Source of the DNA: Epilithonimonas vandammei
Lineage (GTDB): Bacteria; Bacteroidota; Bacteroidia; Flavobacteriales; Weeksellaceae
Assembly: GCF_003860525.1 (NCBI RefSeq)
Contig: NZ_CP034161.1
Span: 558,001-622,000, forward strand
DNA length: 64,000 nucleotides
Direction of reading: 5' to 3'
The notes beneath the pieces are model-generated. The model saw only the letters and a program-made list of their open reading frames with translations. It was not told the DNA's origin and ran no database searches. The position numbers and the translations under genes are program-made. Within the stretch, counting starts at the first letter, position 1. Every line of letters begins with the position of its first letter. Positions 25,154 to 33,177 of the stretch are shown here, one piece after another.

Positions 25154-26617
25154 ATGCTGCAAAGATTTATCAGATTAGAATTCAAAAGTTTTTTCAGGTC
25201 CAGTTCTTTGGCAGCCAATATTATTCTCAAGATTTTCCAGCTTTTGGGGATGCTTTATATTCTTGCAATATTTGTGTTTGCTGCTTTCGGTGCATTCTAT
25301 TTTCCGAAACAGAAATTGCATATCGATCCATTGCCATTTATCAGCAAGTTTCTGATTTATTGGCTAATAGCTGATTTGTTCCTGAGGTATTTCTTCCAAC
25401 AGATGCCAACTCAGAACATCAAACCTTTTCTCACAATGAACATCAGCAAAAAAACACTGGTCAATTATATGATTACCAAGACTTTTCTGTCGTTTTTCAG
25501 TTGTGGCGGACTTTTTGTTTATCTTCCGCTCTTAGGAATTTTACTGTATAATGGATACTCGGTTTTAGGAAGTTTCTCTTGGATTTTCACAATAATTCTC
25601 ATCACATTTTTCAGTAATTTCCTTAATATTCTATTGAATGGAAAAGACCTTATTGTTTGGATTGTTGGCGGACTTTTGGTTCTTGCAGGCGGATTAGATT
25701 ATTATAAAATCATTTCATTATCAAGTGTTTCCGAGATCATTTTTATGAGTTTCTATAACCATTGGTGGCTCATTATTGTTCCGATTTTGATGATGATTAT
25801 CGGTTTCGTTTTCACGAGAAAATACATCCGAAGCAATTTTTATCTTGACAAAGGTCTTGAAATGAAACAAGAAGTCGGGAAAACAGAAAATATTCAGTTT
25901 CTTAATAAATACGGCGTACTTGGAACTTTTATCAACAACGATATCCGAATGATAAAACGAAGCAAGGCTGCAAAATCCATTGCTCTGGGAAGTTTCCTAT
26001 TCTTGTTTTACGGATTGCTTTTGTTCAGTTCTCCGGCTTACAAAACCGCTTATATGCAATTGTTTATGGGACTTTTCGTAACGGGTGGATTTTTGTTTTT
26101 GTTCGGGCAAAGGGTTCCTTCTTTCGACAGTTCCTACTATCCGCTGATGATGACGCTGAACGTTCCTTACAAAGAATATCTGAAAGCCAAATGGTGGATG
26201 ATTGTGAGTGCTACGGCCGTTAGTATGGTTTTGGCGGTTGCTTATGCGTTTGTGAGTTGGGATTTATATTTCACGTTTTTGGCGGCCGGACTTTACAATG
26301 TCGGTGTCAATTCGCAGGTTGTTTTGTTGTCAGGCGCCTATAACAAAAATCCTGTTGACCTGAATGCAAGAGGTAAATCGATAGGAAAAAAGAATAATTT
26401 CAGTTTCAAAAATATCATATTGATGTTGCCACAGATGGTTTTGCCAATGGCTGTTTTCGGAGTGATGAAGCATTTTTTTGGAACAACAGCAGCAGTGGCA
26501 AGTTTGGGCATTTTGGGATTGATTGGCTTTTTCCTAAGAGAACAATTCTTCGATTTCATTGTCAAATTGTATAAAAAAGAAAAATATTCAACCATCAAAG
26601 CTTTCAAAGGAAACTAA
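25154..26617 (+). CDS. DUF5687 family ABC-exporter membrane protein
   Basis: A 487-residue integral membrane protein with about ten hydrophobic segments, starting MLQRFIRLEFKSFFRSSSLAANIILKI, the usual opening of the DUF5687 family. It is followed after 35 bases by an ABC ATPase gene on the same strand, so it is very likely the permease half of an ABC-2-type exporter. The exported molecule is unknown. Confidence 0.8.
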   Translation: MLQRFIRLEFKSFFRSSSLAANIILKIFQLLGMLYILAIFVFAAFGAFYFPKQKLHIDPLPFISKFLIYWLIADLFLRYFFQQMPTQNIKPFLTMNISKKTLVNYMITKTFLSFFSCGGLFVYLPLLGILLYNGYSVLGSFSWIFTIILITFFSNFLNILLNGKDLIVWIVGGLLVLAGGLDYYKIISLSSVSEIIFMSFYNHWWLIIVPILMMIIGFVFTRKYIRSNFYLDKGLEMKQEVGKTENIQFLNKYGVLGTFINNDIRMIKRSKAAKSIALGSFLFLFYGLLLFSSPAYKTAYMQLFMGLFVTGGFLFLFGQRVPSFDSSYYPLMMTLNVPYKEYLKAKWWMIVSATAVSMVLAVAYAFVSWDLYFTFLAAGLYNVGVNSQVVLLSGAYNKNPVDLNARGKSIGKKNNFSFKNIILMLPQMVLPMAVFGVMKHFFGTTAAVASLGILGLIGFFLREQFFDFIVKLYKKEKYSTIKAFKGN

Positions 26618-26652
26618 AAAATCTAATCTCTCACTTCTAATATCAAAATAAA

Positions 26653-27363
26653 ATGATAACAATAAATAACCTCTCCAAAGTTTACGAAACCAAAAAAGTC
26701 TTATCTATAGAAAACCTAGAATTTCCAAAAGGTCAAACCATTGGCTTAGTCGGGAATAACGGAGCCGGAAAAACCACATTATTCAGTTTGATTCTGGATT
26801 TGATTGAACCCAGTTCAGGTTTTGTTTCCATTGATCAAGAAAAAGTCAATGAATCTGAACAATGGAAAAACAAAGTTGGCGCTTTTATCGACGAGACTTT
26901 TCTGATTGGCTATTTGACTCCCGAAGAATATTTCTATTTCTTAGGCGAACTCAGAGGTCAGAGCAAAGCCAATGTTGACGAATTTCTGAAAAACTTCACC
27001 GATTTCTTCAACGGAGAAATCCTGAATGCCAAAAAATACATCCGTGACCTTTCCAAAGGAAATATGAAAAAAGTAGGAATCATCGGCGCATTAATCGGGA
27101 CACCGGCAATTATCATTTTAGATGAACCTTTCGCCAATCTTGACCCTTCAACTCAAATCAAACTGAAAAATCTCATCAGAGATTGGTCACAAAACTTAGA
27201 TTCCACTTTCTTGATTTCCAGCCACGATCTGGCTCATACGACAGAAGTTTGTGAAAGAATTGTGGTCATCAACAAAGGAGAGTTAGTCAGAGATATTCAA
27301 ACTTCGCCGGAAACATTGCGAGATTTGGAGCAATATTTTTCCGACCAGGTTTCGGTTAATTAA
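26653..27363 (+). CDS. ABC transporter ATP-binding protein
   Basis: A 236-residue ABC ATPase: Walker A GLVGNNGAGKTT, a signature variant DLSKGNMKKVGII (LSKGN instead of LSGGQ, common in ABC-2 exporters), Walker B AIIILDEPFANLDP and switch His in ISSHDLAHTTE. It energises the DUF5687 membrane protein encoded immediately upstream. A strong bidirectional terminator follows. Confidence 0.92.
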   Translation: MITINNLSKVYETKKVLSIENLEFPKGQTIGLVGNNGAGKTTLFSLILDLIEPSSGFVSIDQEKVNESEQWKNKVGAFIDETFLIGYLTPEEYFYFLGELRGQSKANVDEFLKNFTDFFNGEILNAKKYIRDLSKGNMKKVGIIGALIGTPAIIILDEPFANLDPSTQIKLKNLIRDWSQNLDSTFLISSHDLAHTTEVCERIVVINKGELVRDIQTSPETLRDLEQYFSDQVSVN

Positions 27364-27378
27364 AGAAAGCGACACATA

Positions 27379-27407
27379 AAAAACTCCAAGAATTTCTTGG
27401 AGTTTTT
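27379..27407. terminator. Bidirectional terminator between ABC genes and fumC
   Basis: AAAAACTCCAAGAA and TTCTTGGAGTTTTT form an almost perfect stem with a minimal loop; T run on both strands. Confidence 0.85.
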
Positions 27408-27439
27408 GGTCTATTATCTTTTGTCTAAAAGTCAATCAT

Positions 27440-28834
27440 CTATTTAAGACTTCCCACCATATCTTCGGGTTTCACCCATTCATCAAATTGTTCTGCCGTT
27501 AACAATCCAAGATTCACGGCTTCTTCTTTCAAAGTAGTTCCGTTTTTGTGAGCTGTTTTAGCAATTTTCGCTGCATTTTCGTAACCAATGTGTGTGTTAA
27601 GAGCTGTAACCAACATCAATGATTTGTCAACCAATTCTTTAATTCTCGGTTCGTTGGGCTCAATTCCAACCGCACAATGGTCGTTGAAAGAAATCATTGC
27701 ATCTGCCAACAACTGTGCAGACTGCAAAAAGTTAGCGGCCATTACAGGTTTGAAAACATTCAGTTCATAATTACCTTGAGTTCCTGCGAAAGAAATAGTT
27801 GTATCATTTCCAAGAACTTGTGCACAAACCATTGTTAAAGCTTCATTCTGAGTCGGATTCACTTTCCCGGGCATAATAGAAGAACCAGGCTCATTTTCAG
27901 GAATGTGAATTTCGCCAATTCCAGAACGTGGACCAGAAGCTAATAATCTAACATCCTGAGCAATTTTATAGAGAGAAACCGCCAATTGTTTCAACGCACC
28001 GTGAGTTTCCACAATTCCGTCGTGTGCTGCCAAAGCCTCGAATTTATTTGGAGCTGTTACAAAAGGAAGACCTGTGAAATCTGCAATATATTTTGCAACC
28101 ACAACATCATAACCTTTTGGTGTATTAAGTCCAGTTCCAACCGCTGTTCCACCAAGAGCCAATTCTTTCAAATGGTCAAGCGTATTATTAATCGCTTTTT
28201 TCGCATAATCCAATTGAGCAACATAACCAGAGAATTCTTGACCAAGAGTCAAAGGCGTGGCGTCCATAAAATGTGTTCTTCCGATTTTTACAATATTCTG
28301 GAATTTCTTCGCTTTTTCATCCAAAGTATTTCTCAATTTTTCCAAAGCTGGAAGCGTATCTTTTACAACCTTAGTATAGGCAGCAATGTGCATAGCTGTT
28401 GGATAAGTATCGTTGGAAGACTGAGATTTGTTCACATCATCATTCGGATGAACTTCAGTTTTTTCGCCCAATTGTCCTCCGCTATTGACGTGAGATTTAT
28501 TGGCAATAACCTCGTTTACATTCATATTAGATTGTGTTCCCGAACCAGTTTGCCAAATAACCAAAGGAAATTGGTCATACAATTCTCCTGCAAGAATCTC
28601 GTCACAGACTTTTCCGATTGCATCTCTTTTTTCAATTGATAGAACGCCCAATTCCGCATTGGTATAAGCTGCCGCTTTTTTCAGGTAAGCAAATGCATCG
28701 ATGATTTCTCGTGGCATACTTCCTTCCGGACCGATTTTAAAATTATTTCTGGAACGCTCAGTCTGCGCACCCCAAAATTTATCTGCAGGCACTTGCACTT
28801 CGCCCATCGTGTCTTTTTCGATTCTGAAACTCAT
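27440..28834 (-). CDS. fumC: Fumarate hydratase class II
   Basis: The iron-independent TCA-cycle fumarase (fumarate to L-malate), 464 residues. Landmarks are the [25 protein letters not shown] start, [53 protein letters not shown] and the fumarase/aspartase signature [11 protein letters not shown]. The length is standard. The inferred promoter at 29004-29035 leaves a 5' UTR of about 165 bases that contains a structured repeat element, which may affect expression. Confidence 0.96.
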   Translation of the reverse strand: MSFRIEKDTMGEVQVPADKFWGAQTERSRNNFKIGPEGSMPREIIDAFAYLKKAAAYTNAELGVLSIEKRDAIGKVCDEILAGELYDQFPLVIWQTGSGTQSNMNVNEVIANKSHVNSGGQLGEKTEVHPNDDVNKSQSSNDTYPTAMHIAAYTKVVKDTLPALEKLRNTLDEKAKKFQNIVKIGRTHFMDATPLTLGQEFSGYVAQLDYAKKAINNTLDHLKELALGGTAVGTGLNTPKGYDVVVAKYIADFTGLPFVTAPNKFEALAAHDGIVETHGALKQLAVSLYKIAQDVRLLASGPRSGIGEIHIPENEPGSSIMPGKVNPTQNEALTMVCAQVLGNDTTISFAGTQGNYELNVFKPVMAANFLQSAQLLADAMISFNDHCAVGIEPNEPRIKELVDKSLMLVTALNTHIGYENAAKIAKTAHKNGTTLKEEAVNLGLLTAEQFDEWVKPEDMVGSLK

Positions 28835-28859
28835 TGTATAATTTTTAAATTTATTAGAA

Positions 28860-28942
28860 GCTTAATCCCGCTTTCCGCTCATACTCCTCACGCCAAGGCT
28901 TTTCCCAAGGCTTGTTGCGGGGTAACCGCTGCAATCGGGGCT
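28860..28942 (-). ncRNA. Structured repeat element in the inferred fumC 5' UTR, copy A
   Basis: Read on the minus strand it runs from AGCCCCGATTGCAGCGG, through TTACCCCGC and an internal AAGCCTTGG duplication, to GAGCGGAAAGCGGGATT. It is far more GC-rich than its surroundings. The CCCG near the 5' end can pair with CGGG near the 3' end, and ACCCC with GGAGT inside. It shares the AGCGGTTAyCC and AGCGGAA blocks with copy B at 31495-31574. It resembles repeat elements I have seen in other flavobacteria and might be the Flavo-1 candidate RNA; I cannot confirm that here. Confidence 0.5.
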
Positions 28943-29003
28943 ATTGGGTTTCCATCTTTTTAGGAATTTTCACCCTTTGATTTTGTTGATTTTTACAACC
29001 TTA

Positions 29004-29035
29004 CGAAAATACTAAAAACTAAAAATTCGGCAAAA
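29004..29035 (-). promoter_or_regulatory. fumC promoter candidate
   Basis: On the minus strand TTTTG (29035-29031), 19 bases, then TATTTTCG (29011-29004), one mismatch from TAnnTTTG. It lies upstream of the structured element, so that element would be transcribed as part of the fumC leader. Confidence 0.45.
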
Positions 29036-29056
29036 TGAAAAAAATCAATTCAGAAA

Positions 29057-29089
29057 TTTTGCGAGATAGAATAAAAACCTTTATTTTTG
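29057..29089 (+). promoter_or_regulatory. Promoter of the small membrane protein gene
   Basis: TTTTG (29057-29061), 20-base spacer, TATTTTTG (29082-29089): a full-consensus Bacteroidota promoter. It overlaps an in-frame TTG at 29087, showing that translation starts later, at 29108. Confidence 0.65.
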
Positions 29090-29107
29090 CTCAAAATATG
29101 TAGCATT

Positions 29108-29383
29108 ATGATGTTATCAGCATTCTGGCCGTTTTACCAATTTCTTTGGACCGTTTATTTCTTCACAATGATGTTGTGCGGATTTTGGTGTATTTTGATG
29201 TTTTTCGGATTTATCGTACCACTTTGGTTAACAGAGGGTGTTGCAGAATACTTCGGGAAAATCAACAAGAACTTTGATCCTGAAAAAATAAGATATAAGA
29301 AATTGTATGAGCAGGAAGGTGTGGAAGTACTTTACCAAAGACCTGCAGGTGAAAAACCGGCTTCTCACGGTCACCACCACTAA
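29108..29383 (+). CDS. Small membrane protein with His-rich tail
   Basis: A 91-residue protein starting at ATG 29108 (ATG 29111 is possible). Residues about 4-44 are strongly hydrophobic with many aromatic residues (FWPFYQFLWTVYFF, GFWCILMFFGFIVPLWL), giving two membrane helices or a hairpin. A charged cytoplasmic-type tail follows and ends in SHGHHH. No known family is recognised; the His-rich end might bind metal. It has a strong promoter of its own and no terminator is seen before the repeat region. Confidence 0.6.
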   Translation: MMLSAFWPFYQFLWTVYFFTMMLCGFWCILMFFGFIVPLWLTEGVAEYFGKINKNFDPEKIRYKKLYEQEGVEVLYQRPAGEKPASHGHHH

Positions 29384-29472
29384 TTTGGCAATTTTCTTTT
29401 CGTGAGAGATTGCACTCAAAGCGAAACAATATATAATAAGTCCATTCTTTCGAGAGTGGATTTTCTTTTTTT

Positions 29473-29582
29473 ACCACATAGACACATAGTTATGTATAGA
29501 TTTAAGATAAAATAGGAATGTGCTTAGTTCTATTTTATCTTTTTTAAAAGTAAATATTACATTTTCTATGTGTCTATGTGGT
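29473..29582. repeat. MITE-like element with 17-base perfect inverted ends
   Basis: ACCACATAGACACATAG (29473-29489) and its exact reverse complement (29566-29582) bracket an inner perfect 12-bp hairpin, AAGATAAAATAG (29504-29515)/CTATTTTATCTT (29530-29541), which is followed by a T run and could terminate transcription on +. The rest of the 392-base spacer (29384-29775) contains no gene; near 29665-29695 there is a further CTTTGTGCCTTTGTGGT, the reverse complement of an ACCACA-type end, so the region may hold a second element or a composite. Confidence 0.6.
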
Positions 29583-29750
29583 TTTATTAATTTTTACATT
29601 GTTTCTAAGATATTCGCAAAGAACATAATTAAATGTCAATTTCTAAAGATTAACCTAGTGAACCTTGCGCAAAAACTTTGTGCCTTTGTGGTAAAAAAAT
29701 CAAATTATTTTTCTTGATTTTTGGCTCTTTCTTCTTGTTTCTTAATTCCG

Positions 29751-29758
29751 TATCTTTG
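29751..29758 (+). promoter_or_regulatory. prfA promoter, -7 box
   Basis: TATCTTTG, exact TAnnTTTG match, 17 bases before the prfA ATG at 29776. No TTG at ideal spacing. Confidence 0.55.
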
Positions 29759-29775
29759 CAAACTAAAATTTACCT

Positions 29776-30864
29776 ATGTCTAAGTCATTAATTCCAAAAC
29801 TGGAAGCGATAAAACAACGATATAACGAGGTGGCCGACCTTATCATCCAGCCAGATGTGATTTCTGACCAAAAAAAATATTCTACACTTAACAAAGAATA
29901 CAGCGATTTGGGAAAAATCGTAAAAGTATTCGATGAATATAAAGGCGCGCTTGATACTATTGCTGAGTCAGACGAAATCATTGCTGACGGTTCTGATAAA
30001 GAATTTGTGGAAATGGCAAAACAGGAAAAATACGAAGCGCAGGACAAACTTCCTGCTTTAGAAGAAGACCTCAAATATCTTCTTATTCCCAAAGATCCTG
30101 CCGATGACAAGAATATCATCTTGGAAATGCGCGCAGGGACTGGTGGTGATGAAGCGGCGATCTTTGTGGAGGATATGTACAGAATGTATTCGATGTATTT
30201 TAAAACCAAAGGCTGGAAACACGAAATCACAGATTCTAGCGAAGCGTCCAAAGGATACAAAGAATTGATAATGAAAGTAGAAGGCGAAAGCGTTTACGGA
30301 ATTATGAAATTCGAGTCTGGAGTTCACCGAGTACAACGTGTGCCGGAAACCGAATCTCAGGGTCGTGTTCACACGTCAGCTATTACAATTGCAGTATTGC
30401 CGGAAGCGGAGGAAGTGGATGTAGAAATCAATCCAGCGGATATTGAAATGCAAACATCGCGGTCCGGAGGTGCTGGTGGACAGAATGTTAACAAGGTTGA
30501 AACCAAAGTTCAATTAACACACAAACCTTCTGGATTGGTTGTAGTTTGTCAGCAGGCACGTTCTCAGTTGGCTAACAGAGAATTAGCGATGGAAATGCTG
30601 AGAGCGAAATTGTACGATATCAAACTTCAGGAAGTGGTTGGTGATATTGCAGCACAAAGAAAAACCATGGTTTCTACAGGTGACCGTTCGGCGAAAATCA
30701 AAACTTATAATTACCCGCAAGGAAGGGTGACCGACCATAGAATCAATAAATCGATTTATAATTTGGATGCTTATATGAATGGCGATATCCAGGAAATGAT
30801 GGATGCGGTGATTATGGCAGAAAATGCAGAAAAACTGAAAGGTGAGGAAGAAGGAATCGCCTGA
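29776..30864 (+). CDS. prfA: Peptide chain release factor 1
   Basis: RF1 recognises UAA and UAG and triggers peptide release. The 362-residue protein has the catalytic GGQ loop ([18 protein letters not shown]) and the [18 protein letters not shown] domain-2 segment typical of RF1. Stop-codon recognition in RF1 depends on a PxT-type motif; [12 protein letters not shown] lies just before it. Length and order of domains are normal. It has its own promoter and a terminator at 30933. Confidence 0.95.
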   Translation: MSKSLIPKLEAIKQRYNEVADLIIQPDVISDQKKYSTLNKEYSDLGKIVKVFDEYKGALDTIAESDEIIADGSDKEFVEMAKQEKYEAQDKLPALEEDLKYLLIPKDPADDKNIILEMRAGTGGDEAAIFVEDMYRMYSMYFKTKGWKHEITDSSEASKGYKELIMKVEGESVYGIMKFESGVHRVQRVPETESQGRVHTSAITIAVLPEAEEVDVEINPADIEMQTSRSGGAGGQNVNKVETKVQLTHKPSGLVVVCQQARSQLANRELAMEMLRAKLYDIKLQEVVGDIAAQRKTMVSTGDRSAKIKTYNYPQGRVTDHRINKSIYNLDAYMNGDIQEMMDAVIMAENAEKLKGEEEGIA

Positions 30865-30932
30865 TAGAGGTGAGAAGATAGAAGTAAAAAGTTAGAAATA
30901 TTATGTTTCTAAACTTAAAAAATAAGTAACAG

Positions 30933-30962
30933 AGCTCAGTGAAATTTCATTGGGCTTTTTTA
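30933..30962 (+). terminator. prfA terminator
   Basis: AGCTCAGTGAAA paired with TTTCATTGGGCT (with G-T pairs), then TTTTTT. Confidence 0.75.
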
Positions 30963-31385
30963 TTTTAATTTATCAATGCTTCTCAATCCGTTGAACCAAA
31001 TGCCATATTTCCAGCTACAATAGGCGAAGAACTGGTACAATCTGTACTCAAAATCGAAGCCGTACTTTTCATTAACATTGTAATCAATGGAGACTTCGTA
31101 AAAATTGGGATTGATTCCTGAAAAATAGCGATTGTTCCATTCTGCGACAAGGAGCTGATTTCTGGACTTTAATCCGCTTTCCGTGAACATTGATTTGGGT
31201 TGCGCTCTTGTTGCGACAAACGTTTCATAATCCGTATCGAAAACGGTGATTTCCCATTCATCTGCTGAATCCGCTTTCTTTTGGGCGGAAATGTGGGGTT
31301 TCGAGTCATTTGTAGTTTTTCCCAAGCCAGCAGCGCAAGACCAAATGAATGCGGAAATGATTATTATGGCGAAAAGATTTTTCAT
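30960..31385 (-). CDS. DUF6146 family lipoprotein
   Basis: A 141-residue predicted lipoprotein (lipobox IWSC, Cys17). The mature region contains WEITVFDTDYETFVATRAQPKSMFTES and a tyrosine-rich C-terminus (FEYRLYQFFAYCSWKYGIWFNGL) typical of the DUF6146 family of flavobacteria. The function is unknown. It ends inside the T run of the prfA terminator, with which it converges. A near-consensus promoter (TTTG, 16 bases, TAACTTTA) lies just upstream. Confidence 0.75.
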   Translation of the reverse strand: MKNLFAIIIISAFIWSCAAGLGKTTNDSKPHISAQKKADSADEWEITVFDTDYETFVATRAQPKSMFTESGLKSRNQLLVAEWNNRYFSGINPNFYEVSIDYNVNEKYGFDFEYRLYQFFAYCSWKYGIWFNGLRSIDKLK

Positions 31386-31494
31386 TGCTGATGTTTTGTT
31401 TAAAGTTATGGCTTATTTTATAACCAAAGAATTATCTGTCAATTACTTTCTTTAGTTGACGAAAGAAAGAATGTATATGTGCAGTCAATTTCAC

Positions 31495-31574
31495 GCAGCC
31501 CGGCTTGAGCGGTTATCCTTTTTGCGAGAGGCTATGCCGAGCAAAAAGATAATAGCGGAAGACGGAAAAGCTGC
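31495..31574 (+). ncRNA. Structured repeat element, copy B
   Basis: Starts GCAGCCCGGCTTGAGCGG and ends GCGGAAGACGGAAAAGCTGC. Outer pairing GCAGC/GCTGC and CCG/CGG, inner stem ATCCTTTTTGC/GCAAAAAGAT around a GC-rich loop. The AGCGGTTAyCC and AGCGGAA blocks match copy A at 28860-28942 read on the opposite strand. No promoter or host gene is evident; it lies between the divergent DUF6146 gene and the terminator of the nuclease gene. Confidence 0.5.
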
Positions 31575-31633
31575 CATAAAAAATAAATAGTACATAGCTT
31601 GCGGTATCATCAAATATCTGTTCGAATAAAAAC

Positions 31634-31663
31634 AAAAAACCGTTCCAAAATATTGAAACGGTT
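31634..31663 (-). terminator. Terminator of the secreted nuclease gene
   Basis: On the minus strand AACCGTTTCAATATTTTGGAAC-type hairpin (AACCGTT at both ends of 31663-31638) followed by TTTTTTGTTTTT. Confidence 0.75.
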
Positions 31664-31671
31664 GAGTTGTT

Positions 31672-32871
31672 TTAAGGTTCCTTCTGGAGAACCACGAAAG
31701 CTGGAAAGTGGTCTGAATAACCTCCAGTGAACTGGTCGCCATTCCAGGATCGGAAAGGATAACCTTTGTAATTTCCTTCTTTATTTACAAGATAAGCCGG
31801 TGCGAAAACTTCTGCTTTGAAAACAGAGTAATCTTTTCTGAGTTCGTTGTTTGGTGAGTATAAATTGGAAGAAACAATAATCTGGTCAAAAAGGTTTGGC
31901 GCATCCTGATATGCCAATGATGCTACGCCTTTTTTATACAATGGATACATCAGATTGAGATAGTGGTTTTCTTCGTTAAGATCTTTTGGGTTTCCAACTG
32001 CTTTCAGATAATTTTTTAAACTTGGGCTGATGGGATCGTCATTGAAATCTCCCATTGCGATAAGCTTGATAGACGGATCTAATGATTTCACGCTATCCAT
32101 TTCTTTTTTGAGGATCGCAGCTGCGGCATTACGTTTTGGCAAAGATGCTGCTTCACCACCTCTTCTTGATGGCCAGTGATTTAGGAAAAACGCTACTTTT
32201 TCATTGTCAAGGAAACCGGTGAGAACCAGAATATCTCTTGTGTATTCTCTGTTACCATTGTCTCCGAATACTTTCACTTCTTTTTTCCAGGATTTGGATG
32301 GTGTGAATCTTCTTTTCTGATAAATAAAAGCAACATCTATTCCTCTATAGTCATAAGAATTGTAGTGCACAACCCCATAATCGTACTTTGCAAGAGCCGG
32401 CTCTTTTACTAGATCTTCTACAACTTGTCTGTTTTCTACCTCAATAAGGCCAACAACCACGGGTGCAGTGCCTGTGTAAGCTCTTCCCATTTCCGAAATT
32501 ACTTTAGCCTCATTTTCCAATTTTTGCTTATAAATTTTATAAGTATAGTTTTTCCCGCTCTTTGGAGTGAATTCTTCTGAGCCACCCTGCATTCTTACAA
32601 CTTTCTTTCCTGCAAGAGATTCATCATTCCAAACGCCTTTGTAATCTTTTTCTGTAACTTCCAGATATTTGATAGAGTCCAAAGGGATACTTCTGTGGAA
32701 TGCCGGGTTGCTCTTATCCTTAGTTCCATCTATATAATCTGCAGAACGAACAGTGTCCCAAAGGTTTTCTACGTTCAGAAACCCAACAGTGGCTGCACGA
32801 ACCTGTTTTTTTTGCTGTGCAGATACTAAAGAAATGCTGAGTAAAGCTATTAAGCTGAATAAATTTTTCAT
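31672..32871 (-). CDS. Secreted endonuclease/exonuclease/phosphatase-family protein
   Basis: A 399-residue exported nuclease-fold protein. The signal peptide is MKNLFSLIALLSISLVSAQ; I use this ATG (32871) rather than one seven codons earlier because it gives a normal signal. Metal and catalytic motifs are VGFLNVENLWD, GLIEVENRQV (Glu), MGDFNDDP (Asp and Asn) and GGYSDHFPAFV (Asp-His). Such proteins are DNases or related phosphodiesterases. It is divergent from a TonB-dependent receptor and a DUF5689 lipoprotein, which suggests nucleic-acid use at the cell surface. Confidence 0.88.
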   Translation of the reverse strand: MKNLFSLIALLSISLVSAQQKKQVRAATVGFLNVENLWDTVRSADYIDGTKDKSNPAFHRSIPLDSIKYLEVTEKDYKGVWNDESLAGKKVVRMQGGSEEFTPKSGKNYTYKIYKQKLENEAKVISEMGRAYTGTAPVVVGLIEVENRQVVEDLVKEPALAKYDYGVVHYNSYDYRGIDVAFIYQKRRFTPSKSWKKEVKVFGDNGNREYTRDILVLTGFLDNEKVAFFLNHWPSRRGGEAASLPKRNAAAAILKKEMDSVKSLDPSIKLIAMGDFNDDPISPSLKNYLKAVGNPKDLNEENHYLNLMYPLYKKGVASLAYQDAPNLFDQIIVSSNLYSPNNELRKDYSVFKAEVFAPAYLVNKEGNYKGYPFRSWNGDQFTGGYSDHFPAFVVLQKEP

Positions 32872-32974
32872 GTATAAAGTACTTATTTTCAAATGTTTTT
32901 GAGCAACTCTCTCATTTAATGATGCTATTTTAGTAATTTGAAGAGGGTTACAAAATAAAGAAATGTAGGGCTAC

Positions 32975-33005
32975 AAAAGTAATTTTTTTTACATAGCTGC
33001 AAAAT
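32975..33005 (-). promoter_or_regulatory. Promoter of the secreted nuclease gene
   Basis: On the minus strand TTTTG (33005-33001), 18 bases, TACTTTTG (32982-32975): exact consensus. It gives a 5' UTR of about 100 bases. The whole 32872-33177 spacer is otherwise AT-rich promoter DNA between divergent genes and contains no ORF of note. Confidence 0.65.
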
Positions 33006-33109
33006 AAAAATTTGATGTTTTTAAAAAATGATATATAAGCATTGAAGATTTAAAATTTTGTTAAAATAAAAATCAAATGTTAAAAAGTATTAATTATCAA
33101 AAATTTATT

Positions 33110-33117
33110 TACATTTG
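33110..33117 (+). promoter_or_regulatory. Promoter of the TonB-dependent receptor gene, -7 box
   Basis: TACATTTG, exact TAnnTTTG match, 60 bases before the ATG at 33178; no clear -33 TTG. Confidence 0.5.
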
Positions 33118-33177
33118 CCTTCCCGTGCATAACGGACTGTATATTAGAAAAAAGAGCAAACAAAACCTAATTGATTT

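Noticed and set aside
27986..28639. 217-codon open frame on + inside fumC
   Set aside because: It is antisense to the clearly conserved fumC and has no recognisable domain or promoter.
32872..33177. Hidden small gene in the nuclease/receptor spacer
   Set aside because: Only divergent promoter elements are visible; no ORF with coding character.
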